Assembly (NCBI GenBank): GCA_004293365.1 | Contig: RDYN01000025.1 | Span: forward strand, 18,182 to 82,181 | DNA: 64,000 nucleotides | Reading direction: 5' to 3' | Source of the DNA: Oscillatoriales cyanobacterium | GTDB lineage: Bacteria; Cyanobacteriota; Cyanobacteriia; Cyanobacteriales; Microcoleaceae | Part shown: positions 21,002 to 29,649 of the stretch, piece by piece | Layout: each line of letters begins with the position of its first letter | Numbering within the stretch: position 1 is the stretch's first letter | Made by a program: the position numbers and the translations under genes | Notes under the pieces: generated by a model | What the model saw: only the letters and a program-made list of their open reading frames with translations | Told to the model about the DNA's origin: nothing | Database searches by the model: none

Positions 21002-22111
21002 TTAAAAGGGAATTTCTTCATCAATTTCAGGGAATTTGGCAACCAGTTTATCCCAAGCTTGATTTGCCACTTGTTTTACCCTATAATCGCTATCCCGCAA
21101 AGCATCAATTAGAGAGTCTACAGCTCTTAAATCTCCGATTTCTCCTAAGGCCCAAACTGCCATTTGTCGAACTCGATTATGGCTATCTTTCAAAGGTTCG
21201 ATCCAAGGGTCATTTGCTGGTTTATATTTGACCTGACCTAGCGATCTTGCTGCCCAATATTGAGTCATCCAGCTATCGTTTTGTAAAGCAGAAATGAGAG
21301 GTTCAACAGCCCCAGCATCGCCTAATTCTCCCAACATCTTGGCAGCTAATTCTTGAATCCATAAATCATCGTAAGTCAAAACTGGTCTTTGTAAAGCCCG
21401 AATTAAGAGTTTTACAGTCCTTGGGTCTTTTAGCTTCCTTATATCGGCTGCTATATCTAGAAAGGATTGATAAGACGATAATTCTTGGAGTTTTTCCAGT
21501 AGTGAATCTACGATTTCTGAATTGTGTTTGCACCAAATTTGATGAGCTTTTTGATAATCCTTAATTACTGTCCCTGTAAAATCTTCATGTTTACTTATGG
21601 AATAAGCCCCTGTTTCATAACACTCTGCTATCGTTGTTATCATGCTGGTGAGGCTGGTATATCGAGCGGTAACTTCATCACCGTCTTTATTATAAGTGAA
21701 AATTACCTGACGAGTTTCTTGAGAGCCGTCAATAACTACGTAACCTCCCACTTCTTTTCCTATATAACAAAAAAATATTTCTATCCAACCAGGAGTATTA
21801 ATATTTCGCGTAGACCAGTTACGCTCGATGAGCTTGTGTCGATATATTTTTATGGCATCTTCTAGAGGATAAAAGCTGAATCCATTAAAAATGTAAGCAA
21901 CATTTTCTTGTGCGGGACTATCTTCTGAGCCATTTTTCCATTTGTATAAATCGTAAACTTCTTGTGGAAAATGAATCGGCAAGTCCTTAACAAGTTCTTC
22001 AATTTCTCTATTAGATAAGCCTGGTTGTAATAATGAAATAGCTTCCGGCTTGTGTTCTTCTAACCATTTTAAAATTCGATGTAAAGCTTGATTCAATGAT
22101 GTCAAAGTCAT
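21002..22111 (-). CDS. SMI1/KNR4 (SUKH) domain plus HEAT-repeat protein
   Basis: A 369-residue protein. Residues about 10-165 look like a SUKH/SMI1-KNR4 domain (LSNREIEELVKDLPIHFPQEVYDLYKWKNG opening, then WIEIFFCYIG and GGYVVIDGS strands). From about 195 there are HEAT-type helical repeats (LIRALQRPVLTYDDLWIQELAAKMLGELGD and two further units ending in LGQV and LGEI), similar to PBS-lyase-like HEAT repeats. SUKH domains are known as immunity proteins against polymorphic toxins, but many bacterial copies have no toxin nearby, and none is seen here. The fusion with HEAT repeats suggests a protein-binding role. Convergent with the PHP gene; stop and start ends are clear. Confidence 0.78.
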   Translation of the reverse strand: MTLTSLNQALHRILKWLEEHKPEAISLLQPGLSNREIEELVKDLPIHFPQEVYDLYKWKNGSEDSPAQENVAYIFNGFSFYPLEDAIKIYRHKLIERNWSTRNINTPGWIEIFFCYIGKEVGGYVVIDGSQETRQVIFTYNKDGDEVTARYTSLTSMITTIAECYETGAYSISKHEDFTGTVIKDYQKAHQIWCKHNSEIVDSLLEKLQELSSYQSFLDIAADIRKLKDPRTVKLLIRALQRPVLTYDDLWIQELAAKMLGELGDAGAVEPLISALQNDSWMTQYWAARSLGQVKYKPANDPWIEPLKDSHNRVRQMAVWALGEIGDLRAVDSLIDALRDSDYRVKQVANQAWDKLVAKFPEIDEEIPF

Positions 22112-22140
22112 TAGAACTCACCCAAGAGCAGCATTGTCAA

Positions 22141-22205
22141 GAATGATTTTAGTCCTCTTCAGAGGACTTTAGCTTTGAGCAAGGGGTTTAAACCCCTTGC
22201 GGACT
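22141..22205. repeat. short palindromes upstream of the SUKH gene
   Basis: AGTCCTCTTCAGAGGACT at about 22151 and the exact 22-base palindrome at 22179-22200 (GCAAGGGG... arms) lie between the SUKH gene and cupB. Positioned after the cupB stop, they might act as a terminator, but no T-run follows. Confidence 0.7.
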
Positions 22206-22243
22206 GACCGGATAAGTGAAAAATATCAGTTGGTTGAATAAAA

Positions 22244-23410
22244 TTACCGTTCCGGGAACAACTGACAAGCCCTGATAGTTGGCTGATTTGCCCAATCTAA
22301 GCGAGAAGTGCCAAATCGATCCATCCAACCTTCTAAATAAGCCCGATTAGCCTTTTTTTCCTCAGGATCGGAGGTATTCATGGGATGAGGTGCTAAACCG
22401 AAAATAGTCGCTGTCGTCACGCAAAACATCGACTTCTGAAAACTCTGACAAATTTGCACGCGCAAATCGTCTTCGCCGCGACAGCTAGTTCGATAAATTT
22501 CGTGCAAATAATCGGGCAGAAAATGCCGCATATCTTGCATCAATTGAGTTGGCGGAATTCCTGCACCTCCTATGGGTAAAGGATCTGCAAACAAAGCCCC
22601 GTAGCCAAAATCTCCCTGTTTTTCGGGGATTTGGTGCGCTTGGGCGTTGTAGGAAACTGTGCCAAAAAAAGCTGTTCCTCGAAAGAAAACTGCTTCTACA
22701 TAAGGTACTGCTACATCTGGTAAAAAGGTCAAGTTAGCTGAGGCTGGAAGGATATCGTAGACTTCGCCGCGTATCTTGACGCTGTAGGTGATTGGTAGGG
22801 CTGCGGCGCTTACCAAACCGGCTAAGACGAAATCTACTATCTCTGCGATCGACTTAATTGTACCGGCGTCGTAGCGATCGGACAAATCGATAAATAAATC
22901 GCTCATTACCCGCCAAAACTGCCCCAAACCCGTGTAATAAGCCAACATCCGCACTTGTTCGGGTAAAAACTCTGGGAATGCTTTGTGGAGTCCCTGCATC
23001 AAAAAGTTGCCTTTTAACTTAGCTGCGATCGCCTTTTCGGCCAAGCTGCTAAATTCCGGGGAATCCAAATAACTGTCCATACCGCCGCCGCCGTGCCAAA
23101 GCATTGTTCTCATGCAATACTCGGCATACTCAAAATTAATGCGATCGTGCCACAAATAGCGCATTAATTTCGGCACTGTCACTTCTCCGTTGAAATATTT
23201 AAAGAACGGGAAAAGCACTAAAAATTGTTCTTCAGCGATGTAGTTGAGATTGCGAGAATAGGCATCGAGAACTACACCGTAACTTTTGAGAACGCCGACA
23301 ACTTCTACTACATTCTCCGCCGATTCGGGAAGCAAAGCTTTGCCTGATTCCAAGATGTCAATGTAGGCGGCTAGGGGATGGGAAGAGGGTTTTAATACGG
23401 TAGTTGTCAT
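22244..23410 (-). CDS. cupB: CO2 hydration protein of NDH-1MS' (CupB/ChpX)
   Basis: A 388-residue protein that converts CO2 to bicarbonate as part of a specialised NDH-1 complex on the thylakoid membrane. Recognised from its overall sequence (YFNGEVTVPKLMRYLWHDR, WHGGGGMDSY, FFRGTAFFG) and its place after ndhF and ndhD. About 390 residues fits CupB of the constitutive NDH-1_4 complex better than CupA (about 440), so I name it cupB; the choice rests on length and on location next to the ccm genes. Metal-binding His/Cys residues cannot be assigned with confidence. It is last of three genes on this strand, separated from ndhD4 by 133 bases that contain a palindromic repeat. Confidence 0.85.
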   Translation of the reverse strand: MTTTVLKPSSHPLAAYIDILESGKALLPESAENVVEVVGVLKSYGVVLDAYSRNLNYIAEEQFLVLFPFFKYFNGEVTVPKLMRYLWHDRINFEYAEYCMRTMLWHGGGGMDSYLDSPEFSSLAEKAIAAKLKGNFLMQGLHKAFPEFLPEQVRMLAYYTGLGQFWRVMSDLFIDLSDRYDAGTIKSIAEIVDFVLAGLVSAAALPITYSVKIRGEVYDILPASANLTFLPDVAVPYVEAVFFRGTAFFGTVSYNAQAHQIPEKQGDFGYGALFADPLPIGGAGIPPTQLMQDMRHFLPDYLHEIYRTSCRGEDDLRVQICQSFQKSMFCVTTATIFGLAPHPMNTSDPEEKKANRAYLEGWMDRFGTSRLDWANQPTIRACQLFPER

Positions 23411-23470
23411 TTGATTTGAACCTTCATTGAATAACTGTTTTATTACCTAGAAATTCAGAATCCAGAGAAA

Positions 23471-23532
23471 GGTTTGTAGTGAGGACTTTAGTCCTCTTCA
23501 AATTCTGAGGACTAAAGTCCTCACTACGAACC
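23471..23532. repeat. palindromic repeat between cupB and ndhD4
   Basis: Arms 23471-23496 and 23507-23532 are reverse complements apart from one base pair (GGTTTG versus CGAACC at the ends). It belongs to the GTAGTGAGGACT family. Sitting between co-oriented genes, it could shape transcript ends. Confidence 0.85.
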
Positions 23533-23543
23533 TAGGGAAGATA

Positions 23544-25061
23544 TTAGTCTAAGTTTTGAGCAACTTGTTTAACTTGCGCCGGCACAGCCGATACTAAGCC
23601 GATCGCAGTTTTCTCGCTCAAACCAACTAAAACAGCGGGCTGCACTCCCATGATGGCGATAATTACTGCTAACACTAGCGAAGGAATGCGATCGCCCCAG
23701 CGGACTTGGGGCAAATTCACCACCAAATCGGAAAGGCGGCCGAAAAAGGCGCGGTTGACCATAATTAAAAAGTAAACTGAAGTTAAACCAGTGCCAATCA
23801 TGCAGAGCAAAGTTTGCACGGGAAACACTGGTAAACTGCCCCTAAACATCAAAAATTCAGCAATAAATCCAGACAATCCTGGAATGCCGGCACTCGCCAT
23901 CACGCCGACAATCATTAAACTGCCAATTACCGGCAAACCGCGATCGGGATTGAACAAACCTTTGAGCACGTCGATGTTGCGGGTGCCGGATTTTTTGTAA
24001 ACAATACCGACACTCAAAAATAGCAGCCCTGAAATTAAACCGTGGCTGACCATTTGCAAAACAGTTCCCAGCATACTAATCGGAGTAGCTGCGGCGCTAG
24101 CTAACAAAATGTAGCCCATGTGCGCGATCGAACTGTAAGCTACAATTTTTTTCATATCTTTTTGGGCGATCGCGCAACTCGCCCCGTAAATCACGCTTAC
24201 CACCGCCCAACTCGCCAACCAAGGCGCCGCCACCGCCCACGCATCCGGAAACAAACCCAAACCAAAACGCAGCATCCCGTAGGTTCCCAACTTCAAAAGT
24301 ACCCCCGCCAGCAGCACCGAAACCGGAGTCGAAGCTTCTACGTGAGCATCCGGCAACCAAGTATGAAAAGGCACCAAAGGAATCTTAATTCCAAAAGCCA
24401 GCAACACCCCAGCCAGCAACACAATTTGTCTTACCAAAGGCAATGGGGAACCTCCTTGCAAATGCGATGCGCCGGCTGCACCAACCATATCAAAACTAGA
24501 AGCACCGCTCAGCCAAGCTACACCCAAGAAAGCAACCAGCAATACTATTCCCGAAAATGCAGTATAGATTAAAAACTTAGTCGCAGCATAGCCCCGGCGC
24601 TCTCCTCCCCAAATCGCAATTAACAGGTAAAGCGGAATTAGTTCTACCTCGAAAAACAGGAAAAATAGCAACAAGTTTTGAGATAAAAAAGCTCCGGTGA
24701 CGCCGCCGCTAATTAACAGCATCAAAGAATAATAAAGTCGAGGTCTGCGGATCGCCTCATCCGTAGCATAAATAGCTACACCTGTCAGTAGGGTATTTAA
24801 AATTACCAAGGGCAGAGACAAACCGTCAACGCCGAGATTGTAATTAAATCCCAAATCATCGATCCAAGGAATAAATTCGGAAAACTGTAACTGACTTGTA
24901 CTGGCATCAAACTGAGCTGCCACAATCACCGATAGAATAAAAGTTACACCCGCAATGGCGATCGCGGCATTCCTAACTATTTTAGAACTTACCGCACCGG
25001 GCCAAAACCCAATCAGGGCGGCGGCCAACATTGGTATCCAGATTAAAGCACTGAGCATCAA
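23544..25061 (-). CDS. ndhD4: NAD(P)H dehydrogenase-like subunit NdhD4 (CO2-uptake type)
   Basis: A 505-residue proton-pumping membrane subunit of the Mrp/complex I antiporter-like family, with about 14 hydrophobic segments. Conserved features include the FFEVELIPLYLLIAIWGG segment near 135-152 (glutamate in helix 5), the broken-helix lysine region near IKIPLVPFHTWLPDAHVEA at about 222-240, and HMGYILLA. Its place between ndhF and cupB marks it as the NDH-1MS' paralogue rather than respiratory NdhD1. A 562-base gap with a gene remnant separates it from ndhF4, which is longer than usual for this trio. Confidence 0.88.
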   Translation of the reverse strand: MMLSALIWIPMLAAALIGFWPGAVSSKIVRNAAIAIAGVTFILSVIVAAQFDASTSQLQFSEFIPWIDDLGFNYNLGVDGLSLPLVILNTLLTGVAIYATDEAIRRPRLYYSLMLLISGGVTGAFLSQNLLLFFLFFEVELIPLYLLIAIWGGERRGYAATKFLIYTAFSGIVLLVAFLGVAWLSGASSFDMVGAAGASHLQGGSPLPLVRQIVLLAGVLLAFGIKIPLVPFHTWLPDAHVEASTPVSVLLAGVLLKLGTYGMLRFGLGLFPDAWAVAAPWLASWAVVSVIYGASCAIAQKDMKKIVAYSSIAHMGYILLASAAATPISMLGTVLQMVSHGLISGLLFLSVGIVYKKSGTRNIDVLKGLFNPDRGLPVIGSLMIVGVMASAGIPGLSGFIAEFLMFRGSLPVFPVQTLLCMIGTGLTSVYFLIMVNRAFFGRLSDLVVNLPQVRWGDRIPSLVLAVIIAIMGVQPAVLVGLSEKTAIGLVSAVPAQVKQVAQNLD

Positions 25062-25416
25062 TTAAAACTTTCCCTTATTACACAGTTTTTAGAACTATAT
25101 TTAAGATTAACGCAAAGCAACTGCATAAAATAGCGATCGGCATATTTTCTTGTTAATACCAATTTTTTAGGAGGATACTCCCCAATCCGATCCCCCCTAA
25201 CCCCCCTTAATAAGGGGGGAATAAGATTTCGAGCTTTCTTGCTCCTCCAACCAGAGGGCTGCAAGGCGATCGGAATATGTGCAACGCCCCATTAAATTGG
25301 TATAACATAGATGCCAATGTCTCGGGAATCCTCCTAGGACCTCAATTATTAGCGATCGAGAAGATTTGCAAATTAAATGGGAGCATCTCATTCTTGCAAA
25401 AAATATCTTTTCTTGA

Positions 25417-25468
25417 AGTGCTGTCCCCGTTCGCGAGGTGTATAATACTCGCGAGCGGGGACAGCACT
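25417..25468. repeat. 21-bp inverted repeat
   Basis: Arms 25417-25437 and 25448-25468 (AGTGCTGTCCCCG... and its complement) pair with one mismatch around a 10-base loop. It directly abuts the Uma2 remnant. Confidence 0.8.
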
Positions 25469-25473
25469 ACGAC

Positions 25474-25548
25474 ACGATTTCACTTCCCGAACTTTTACCC
25501 GGCTGGGAAGTTCCGGTTGCAGAATTGTGGCCAGTTGAGTTTGAATAA
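25474..25548 (+). pseudogene. C-terminal remnant of a Uma2-family gene
   Basis: Translation of 25474-25548 gives TISLPELLPGWEVPVAELWP followed by VEFE and a stop. This is the characteristic end of Uma2 (DUF820) family proteins, which are abundant in cyanobacteria. No upstream part of the domain is present, only a hairpin, so it is a degraded fragment on the strand opposite to ndhF4 and ndhD4. Confidence 0.7.
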
Positions 25549-25623
25549 AATTAGAGGAACAAGCAGACAAACCAAAAACAATTTATCTGCGTTTATCCCC
25601 GTTCATCCCCCAACATCTGCGGT

Positions 25624-27498
25624 TTAGAATTGCCAAATAATCAGCCCCAACAACGCAGCAACTCCCGCAGCAATAGTCAACACATAAAACTGCGATTGAC
25701 CGGTGCCGCTGTATTTCAAACCTTCACCGCTGAAAATTGTGGCAAAACCGAACAAATTCACCGCCCCGTCTACTACATACTTGTCAGTCCAAGCGCTGAT
25801 TTTCGCAATAGAAGCTACGGCCCAAACCACAGTCAAGCGGTAAATTCGATCGATATAAAAGTCGTAAGCAAACAAATCCTGCACCGCCGGCACCGGCAAA
25901 CGTACCGGTCGAGGTAAAACGTTGTACCAATAAATCGCCACGCCAGCGCCAACCCCAATCAAGCCAGATAACACCAACAGCGGAATATCCAGAGTCTTCA
26001 ATAGCAAATTTAAAGCATCAAAATCTCCCGTTTCCGCCCAAGGGCCAGTCCAACTAATTAACAGTTGCCACTGCTGCAACATCCAAGGCACCAACAGCCC
26101 AATCACTGTCAAAATTACCATCGGCAAAGCCATCGGCCAACCGACTTCTGGAGCCCTGCGAGTTTTGGGCTGCGGTTTTCCGACAAATACTAAGGCGAAT
26201 ACGCGAGTTAAATTGAGCGCAGTCAAACCGTTAACTAACAGCAGCACAACTACTAACCACAAGGGCACTGTCCAAAAACCGTTCAGCCACCGTCGCATTA
26301 CCCAAAAGTTACCCATCGGCAATAGGGCTACCATGCCCGCAGCGCCTACTAAATAAGCCATTGTCGTGGCGGGCATTTTTGACCACAACCCACCCATTTC
26401 TGTTAAATCTTGAGTGTTGGTTGTGACAATCACTGAGCCTATGCTCATGAATAATAGTGCTTTGGCGATCGAGTGCGCGAACAGCAGCAGCAATGCAATG
26501 TCAACGTGATTCTGCCCCACCGCGATAAACACTAAACCTAAAGAAGCGCTGGTAGAATGCGATAGTGTTCTTTTGATGTCGATTTGGGCGATCGCCACCA
26601 AAGAAGCCCCAACAGCCGTCACCGCACCCAACACCACCAGCACCGCATCAGTCACCGGCGATAGCGCCAAAACAGGCTGAAGTTTAATCAAAACATAAGC
26701 CCCACCCCCCACAACCACCGTATTCCGCATAATCGAAGCCGGGTTGGGCCCTTCCATCGCCTCGTCGAGCCACAAATGAAACGGAAATTGAGCGCACTTG
26801 GCTGTCGGTGCGGCAATTAAAGCCAAGCCTAAAAGAGTCGCAACTAAAGGAGATAAAGTTGCAGTTTCCGCCCATTCTTCTAAATCGGAAAAATTCAAAC
26901 TTCCGGCTAAAGTTGAAAGCGTCACTACTCCCATCAGCAGCGGTACGTCTCCTACGCGCTTGGTTAAAAACGCATCTCTCGCCGCCGTTACTACCAGGGG
27001 TTGAGCGTACCAAAACCCGACTAGCAAATACGTTGAGAGTGTCAGCACTTCCAGCAAACCGTAGGTTAGCAGCAGCGAGTCGCTAATCGCAATCCCGCTA
27101 ATTGCCGCTTCAAAAAAACCGAGCAGCCCAAAAAATCGAGCTAGCGCCCAGTCTTTTTCCATGTAGCCTAGTGCGTAAATTTGTGCTAGCAAACTCAGAA
27201 CAGTCACTAGCTCCATTGCTCCGACGCTGATCGTGGAGATTTCTATGGCGAAAGACAAATCTAAATCTGCTGCTTGCACCCAGTGGATGAGCAACTGTTG
27301 GGGCGCTCGATCCCAAGTTGCTGTAAAAATCACCGATCCGTGGATGAAAGCCAACACACTCATCAGTAAATTGAAGTAAGCCGCTGGTCTGGGCCCTGTT
27401 GTGCGAACGGTTCCCGTAGACCACGGCAAAGTTAGAATGGCCCCTATTAAGCCATATAAAGGTATCCACCAACAGGTTTGGAGGAGAAATTCTGTCAT
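25624..27498 (-). CDS. ndhF4: NAD(P)H dehydrogenase-like subunit NdhF4 (CO2-uptake type)
   Basis: A 624-residue NuoL/NdhF-like proton-translocating subunit with about 15-16 membrane segments. The core has the conserved lysine/histidine-bearing antiporter helices (CAQFPFHLWLDEAMEGPNPAS near 228-248, HSTSASLGLVFIAVGQNH near 312-330, HSIAKALLFMSIGS near 340-353) and the lateral C-terminal helices. Association with NdhD4 and CupB identifies the constitutive CO2-uptake form. The gene starts at 27498, divergent from ccmK2 across a 624-base regulatory gap, so both arms of CO2 acquisition may be controlled together. Confidence 0.88.
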   Translation of the reverse strand: MTEFLLQTCWWIPLYGLIGAILTLPWSTGTVRTTGPRPAAYFNLLMSVLAFIHGSVIFTATWDRAPQQLLIHWVQAADLDLSFAIEISTISVGAMELVTVLSLLAQIYALGYMEKDWALARFFGLLGFFEAAISGIAISDSLLLTYGLLEVLTLSTYLLVGFWYAQPLVVTAARDAFLTKRVGDVPLLMGVVTLSTLAGSLNFSDLEEWAETATLSPLVATLLGLALIAAPTAKCAQFPFHLWLDEAMEGPNPASIMRNTVVVGGGAYVLIKLQPVLALSPVTDAVLVVLGAVTAVGASLVAIAQIDIKRTLSHSTSASLGLVFIAVGQNHVDIALLLLFAHSIAKALLFMSIGSVIVTTNTQDLTEMGGLWSKMPATTMAYLVGAAGMVALLPMGNFWVMRRWLNGFWTVPLWLVVVLLLVNGLTALNLTRVFALVFVGKPQPKTRRAPEVGWPMALPMVILTVIGLLVPWMLQQWQLLISWTGPWAETGDFDALNLLLKTLDIPLLVLSGLIGVGAGVAIYWYNVLPRPVRLPVPAVQDLFAYDFYIDRIYRLTVVWAVASIAKISAWTDKYVVDGAVNLFGFATIFSGEGLKYSGTGQSQFYVLTIAAGVAALLGLIIWQF

Positions 27499-28122
27499 TT
27501 AATTTATCCGTTAAACTTCAAATTACCGGCTACCTTGATACAAAAGCAGTTCCGGGCGATCGCGCCACACCGTAAAACTTTGACTAAACTCGATCGTATA
27601 GTTTTGGCAAAATAATTTGCACCCAAAATTCACTATACATTAAAGCATCAAAACTGAGAATTTTTTCCCTAGAAAATTACAGGCTGCTCAGAATCGGCAC
27701 TCACCGAAAAAAAACGCCCGCAAATCGCTAAGACTGCTTTTTTGCCCCTTTCCCCGCGATCCCCCTTGGGAAATCCCAAACTTTCCCGATACCGAGACCC
27801 CCAGCCTTCACCCACCGAACTCTAGTTTACAGGTATTTGTACTCAGTTGACTGCTAGCTCCCCGTCCGCATCTACTCCGCTTTATATTAAGATTATTAAA
27901 TAAATATTAAAATATTATAAGTAACATAAAAAATTTTAATTTTTGTTATTAAACATTATGATGTTAGTTTATATTGTCAAGGTGGACAGCTTCCCCTATT
28001 CTATAAGGATAGGAAGCTTTAGACTGCATTCCTAAATAATGTGGGCCTCCCCGTCCAAATTTTTAGATTTCTCAAAGATTTGTTACGGTAATTCCGCTAA
28101 TCCTCAACTTGGAGATTCAAAA
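27499..28122. promoter_or_regulatory. divergent promoter region between ndhF4 and ccmK2
   Basis: A 624-base gap between the divergent CO2-uptake and carboxysome operons. The part from 27890 to 27980 is very A/T-rich and is probably the ccm promoter. An imperfect hairpin, AGCTTCC...GGAAGCT (27988-28018), lies about 105 bases before ccmK2 and would be in its leader. No CcmR/NdhR-type operator could be identified with confidence. GGAG at about 28111 is the ccmK2 ribosome site. Confidence 0.55.
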
Positions 28123-28434
28123 ATGTCAATTGCCGTGGGAATGATTGAGACAAAAGGTTTTCCCGCTGTTGTGGAAGCTGCCGACGCTATGGTCAAGGCT
28201 GCTCGCGTTACCCTCGTGGGCTATGAAAAAATCGGCAGCGCTCGCGTCACCGTAATTGTGCGCGGCAACGTGTCGGAAGTCCAAGCCTCAGTCGCAGCAG
28301 GAGTGGAATCCGTCAAGCGGGTGAACGGCGGAGAAGTCGTCTCTACCCACATCATCGCTCGCCCCCACGAAAACCTAGAATACGTTCTACCAATTCGTTA
28401 TACAGAAGCAGTAGAGCAGTTCCGAGGCTACTAA
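28123..28434 (+). CDS. ccmK2: carboxysome shell hexamer protein CcmK2
   Basis: A 103-residue BMC-domain protein forming hexagonal tiles of the beta-carboxysome shell, with a central pore for bicarbonate and RuBP. The start at 28123 ([12 protein letters not shown]) is fixed by conservation and GGAG 9 bases upstream. The pore-loop KIGS and the edge-contact motif ARPHENLE are present. Length 103 and first position in the cluster match CcmK2. It differs from the next gene mainly at the C terminus. HIP1-like bases are few, as expected for a highly expressed gene. Confidence 0.95.
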   Translation: MSIAVGMIETKGFPAVVEAADAMVKAARVTLVGYEKIGSARVTVIVRGNVSEVQASVAAGVESVKRVNGGEVVSTHIIARPHENLEYVLPIRYTEAVEQFRGY

Positions 28435-28541
28435 GTTCTTAGCGCCCAAAATTCGTTTGACGAAACGTTTGACGAAAAGCAGCGCGATCGTCAAAAATTA
28501 ACTGTTTAGTTCCGCAAATATTCAATTTAGGAGTAAAACCA

Positions 28542-28883
28542 ATGGCAATTGCAGTTGGCATGATCGAAACCATGGGCTTCCCCGCAGTAGTAGAAGCCGC
28601 TGACGCGATGGTCAAAGCAGCCCGCGTCACCTTGGTAGGATACGAAAAAATCGGTAGCGCTCGCGTTACTGTCATTGTAAGAGGAGATGTCTCGGAAGTG
28701 CAAGCTTCCGTCGCCGCCGGAGTAGAGTCAGTGAAGCGCGTTAACGGCGGACAAGTGATGTCCACCCACATTATCGCCCGCCCTCACGAAAACTTGGAGT
28801 ACGTGCTGCCAATTCGCTACACCGAAGCTGTAGAACAGTTCCGCGAAGGCGTGAGCGGCATTCGCCCTCTCAACAGATCTTAA
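28542..28883 (+). CDS. ccmK1: carboxysome shell hexamer protein CcmK1
   Basis: A 113-residue BMC-domain shell protein, nearly identical to CcmK2 over the first 98 residues but with an extended C-terminal tail ([11 protein letters not shown]), typical of CcmK1. The KIGS pore motif and ARPHENLE are conserved. TTTAGGAG upstream gives a good ribosome site. The pair ccmK2-ccmK1 is the usual beginning of the cyanobacterial ccm operon and clearly arose by tandem duplication. Confidence 0.95.
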   Translation: MAIAVGMIETMGFPAVVEAADAMVKAARVTLVGYEKIGSARVTVIVRGDVSEVQASVAAGVESVKRVNGGQVMSTHIIARPHENLEYVLPIRYTEAVEQFREGVSGIRPLNRS

Positions 28884-29161
28884 AGATAGGCTCAAGGCTG
28901 TTTGGGGCGTTTGGTAATTAAAAATTAAAAATCACAAATTAAAAATGGCGATGTTTTTGATTTAGCATTTTTAATTTTTAATTGAGGTAGGCATGGGATA
29001 TTGGTTATTAGTCACGAGTCATTAGTCATTAGTCATTAGTCATTAGTCATTAGACAAAAAATCTAAAATGAAGACATGGGACTGAATAAAGCTAATTTAA
29101 AAAAGACAAGTGACGGCGAAAAAAATGACAATTACCAATTACCAATTACCAATTACCTAAA
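28884..29161. repeat. short tandem repeats between ccmK1 and ccmL
   Basis: The spacer holds CATTAGT heptamers (29020-29053), an AATTACC-unit array just before ccmL (29134-29158), and AATTAAAAATTAAAAAT-like sequence. No gene. It may loosen coupling between the K genes and ccmL. Confidence 0.75.
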
Positions 29162-29467
29162 ATGCAAATGGCCAAAGTTCTAGGCACAGTTGTCAGTACC
29201 CAAAAAGAGCCGACGCTGAGAGGATCGAAATTTTTACTGCTGCAATTCATCAATGAGGAAGGTTCGCCAGTTCCCGGCTATGAAGTAGCCGCTGACTGTG
29301 TGGGCGCTGGTATAGATGAATGGGTTTTAGTCACCCGCGGCAGCGGGGCCCGGATCGCGCCCGGGAGCGAAGACCGTCCGATCGATGCTCTAGTAGTAGG
29401 CATTATAGATACTGTCAATGTAGAAAATCGCCTCATTTACAGTAAAAAAGACGACCCGTACCGCTAG
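29162..29467 (+). CDS. ccmL: carboxysome vertex pentamer protein CcmL
   Basis: A 101-residue BMV (EutN/CcmL) protein that forms the pentamers capping the twelve shell vertices. The family start MAKVLGTVVSTQK and the middle region with DCVGAGIDEWVLVTRGSGAR are intact, ending with the IDTVNVENRLIY segment. Two in-frame ATG codons six bases apart (29162 and 29168) are both usable. Its low abundance relative to CcmK is consistent with the repeat-filled spacer before it. Confidence 0.95.
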   Translation: MQMAKVLGTVVSTQKEPTLRGSKFLLLQFINEEGSPVPGYEVAADCVGAGIDEWVLVTRGSGARIAPGSEDRPIDALVVGIIDTVNVENRLIYSKKDDPYR

Positions 29468-29649
29468 TGGACAGTTGACAGTGGACAGTTGACAGTTGAC
29501 TCCGAAAGCAGTTGACTCCGAAAGCAGTTGATAGGAAAGCAGTTGACAGTGAACAGTGAACAGTTGACAGTGAACAGTGAACAGTGAACAACTAACAACT
29601 AACAACTAACAACTAACAAAATTTTTTTCAGTTTAGGAGAACTTAATTT
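29468..29649. repeat. GACAGTT/GAACAGT heptamer-type array
   Basis: From about 29470 to 29620 the ccmL-ccmM spacer is almost wholly built from CAGTTGA, CAGTGAA and AACAACT units. It is followed by TTTAGGAGAA, the ccmM ribosome site. Confidence 0.8.

Larger units (their letters stand above)
25062..25623. other. expanded gap between ndhF4 and ndhD4 with repeats and a Uma2 remnant
   Basis: A 562-base interruption in an otherwise compact gene trio. It contains a CCCCCCTAACCCCCC/TTAATAAGGGGGG repeat (about 25193-25220), a near-perfect 21-bp hairpin (25417-25437 with 25448-25468), and a Uma2 C-terminal remnant on the other strand (25474-25548). Confidence 0.75.
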
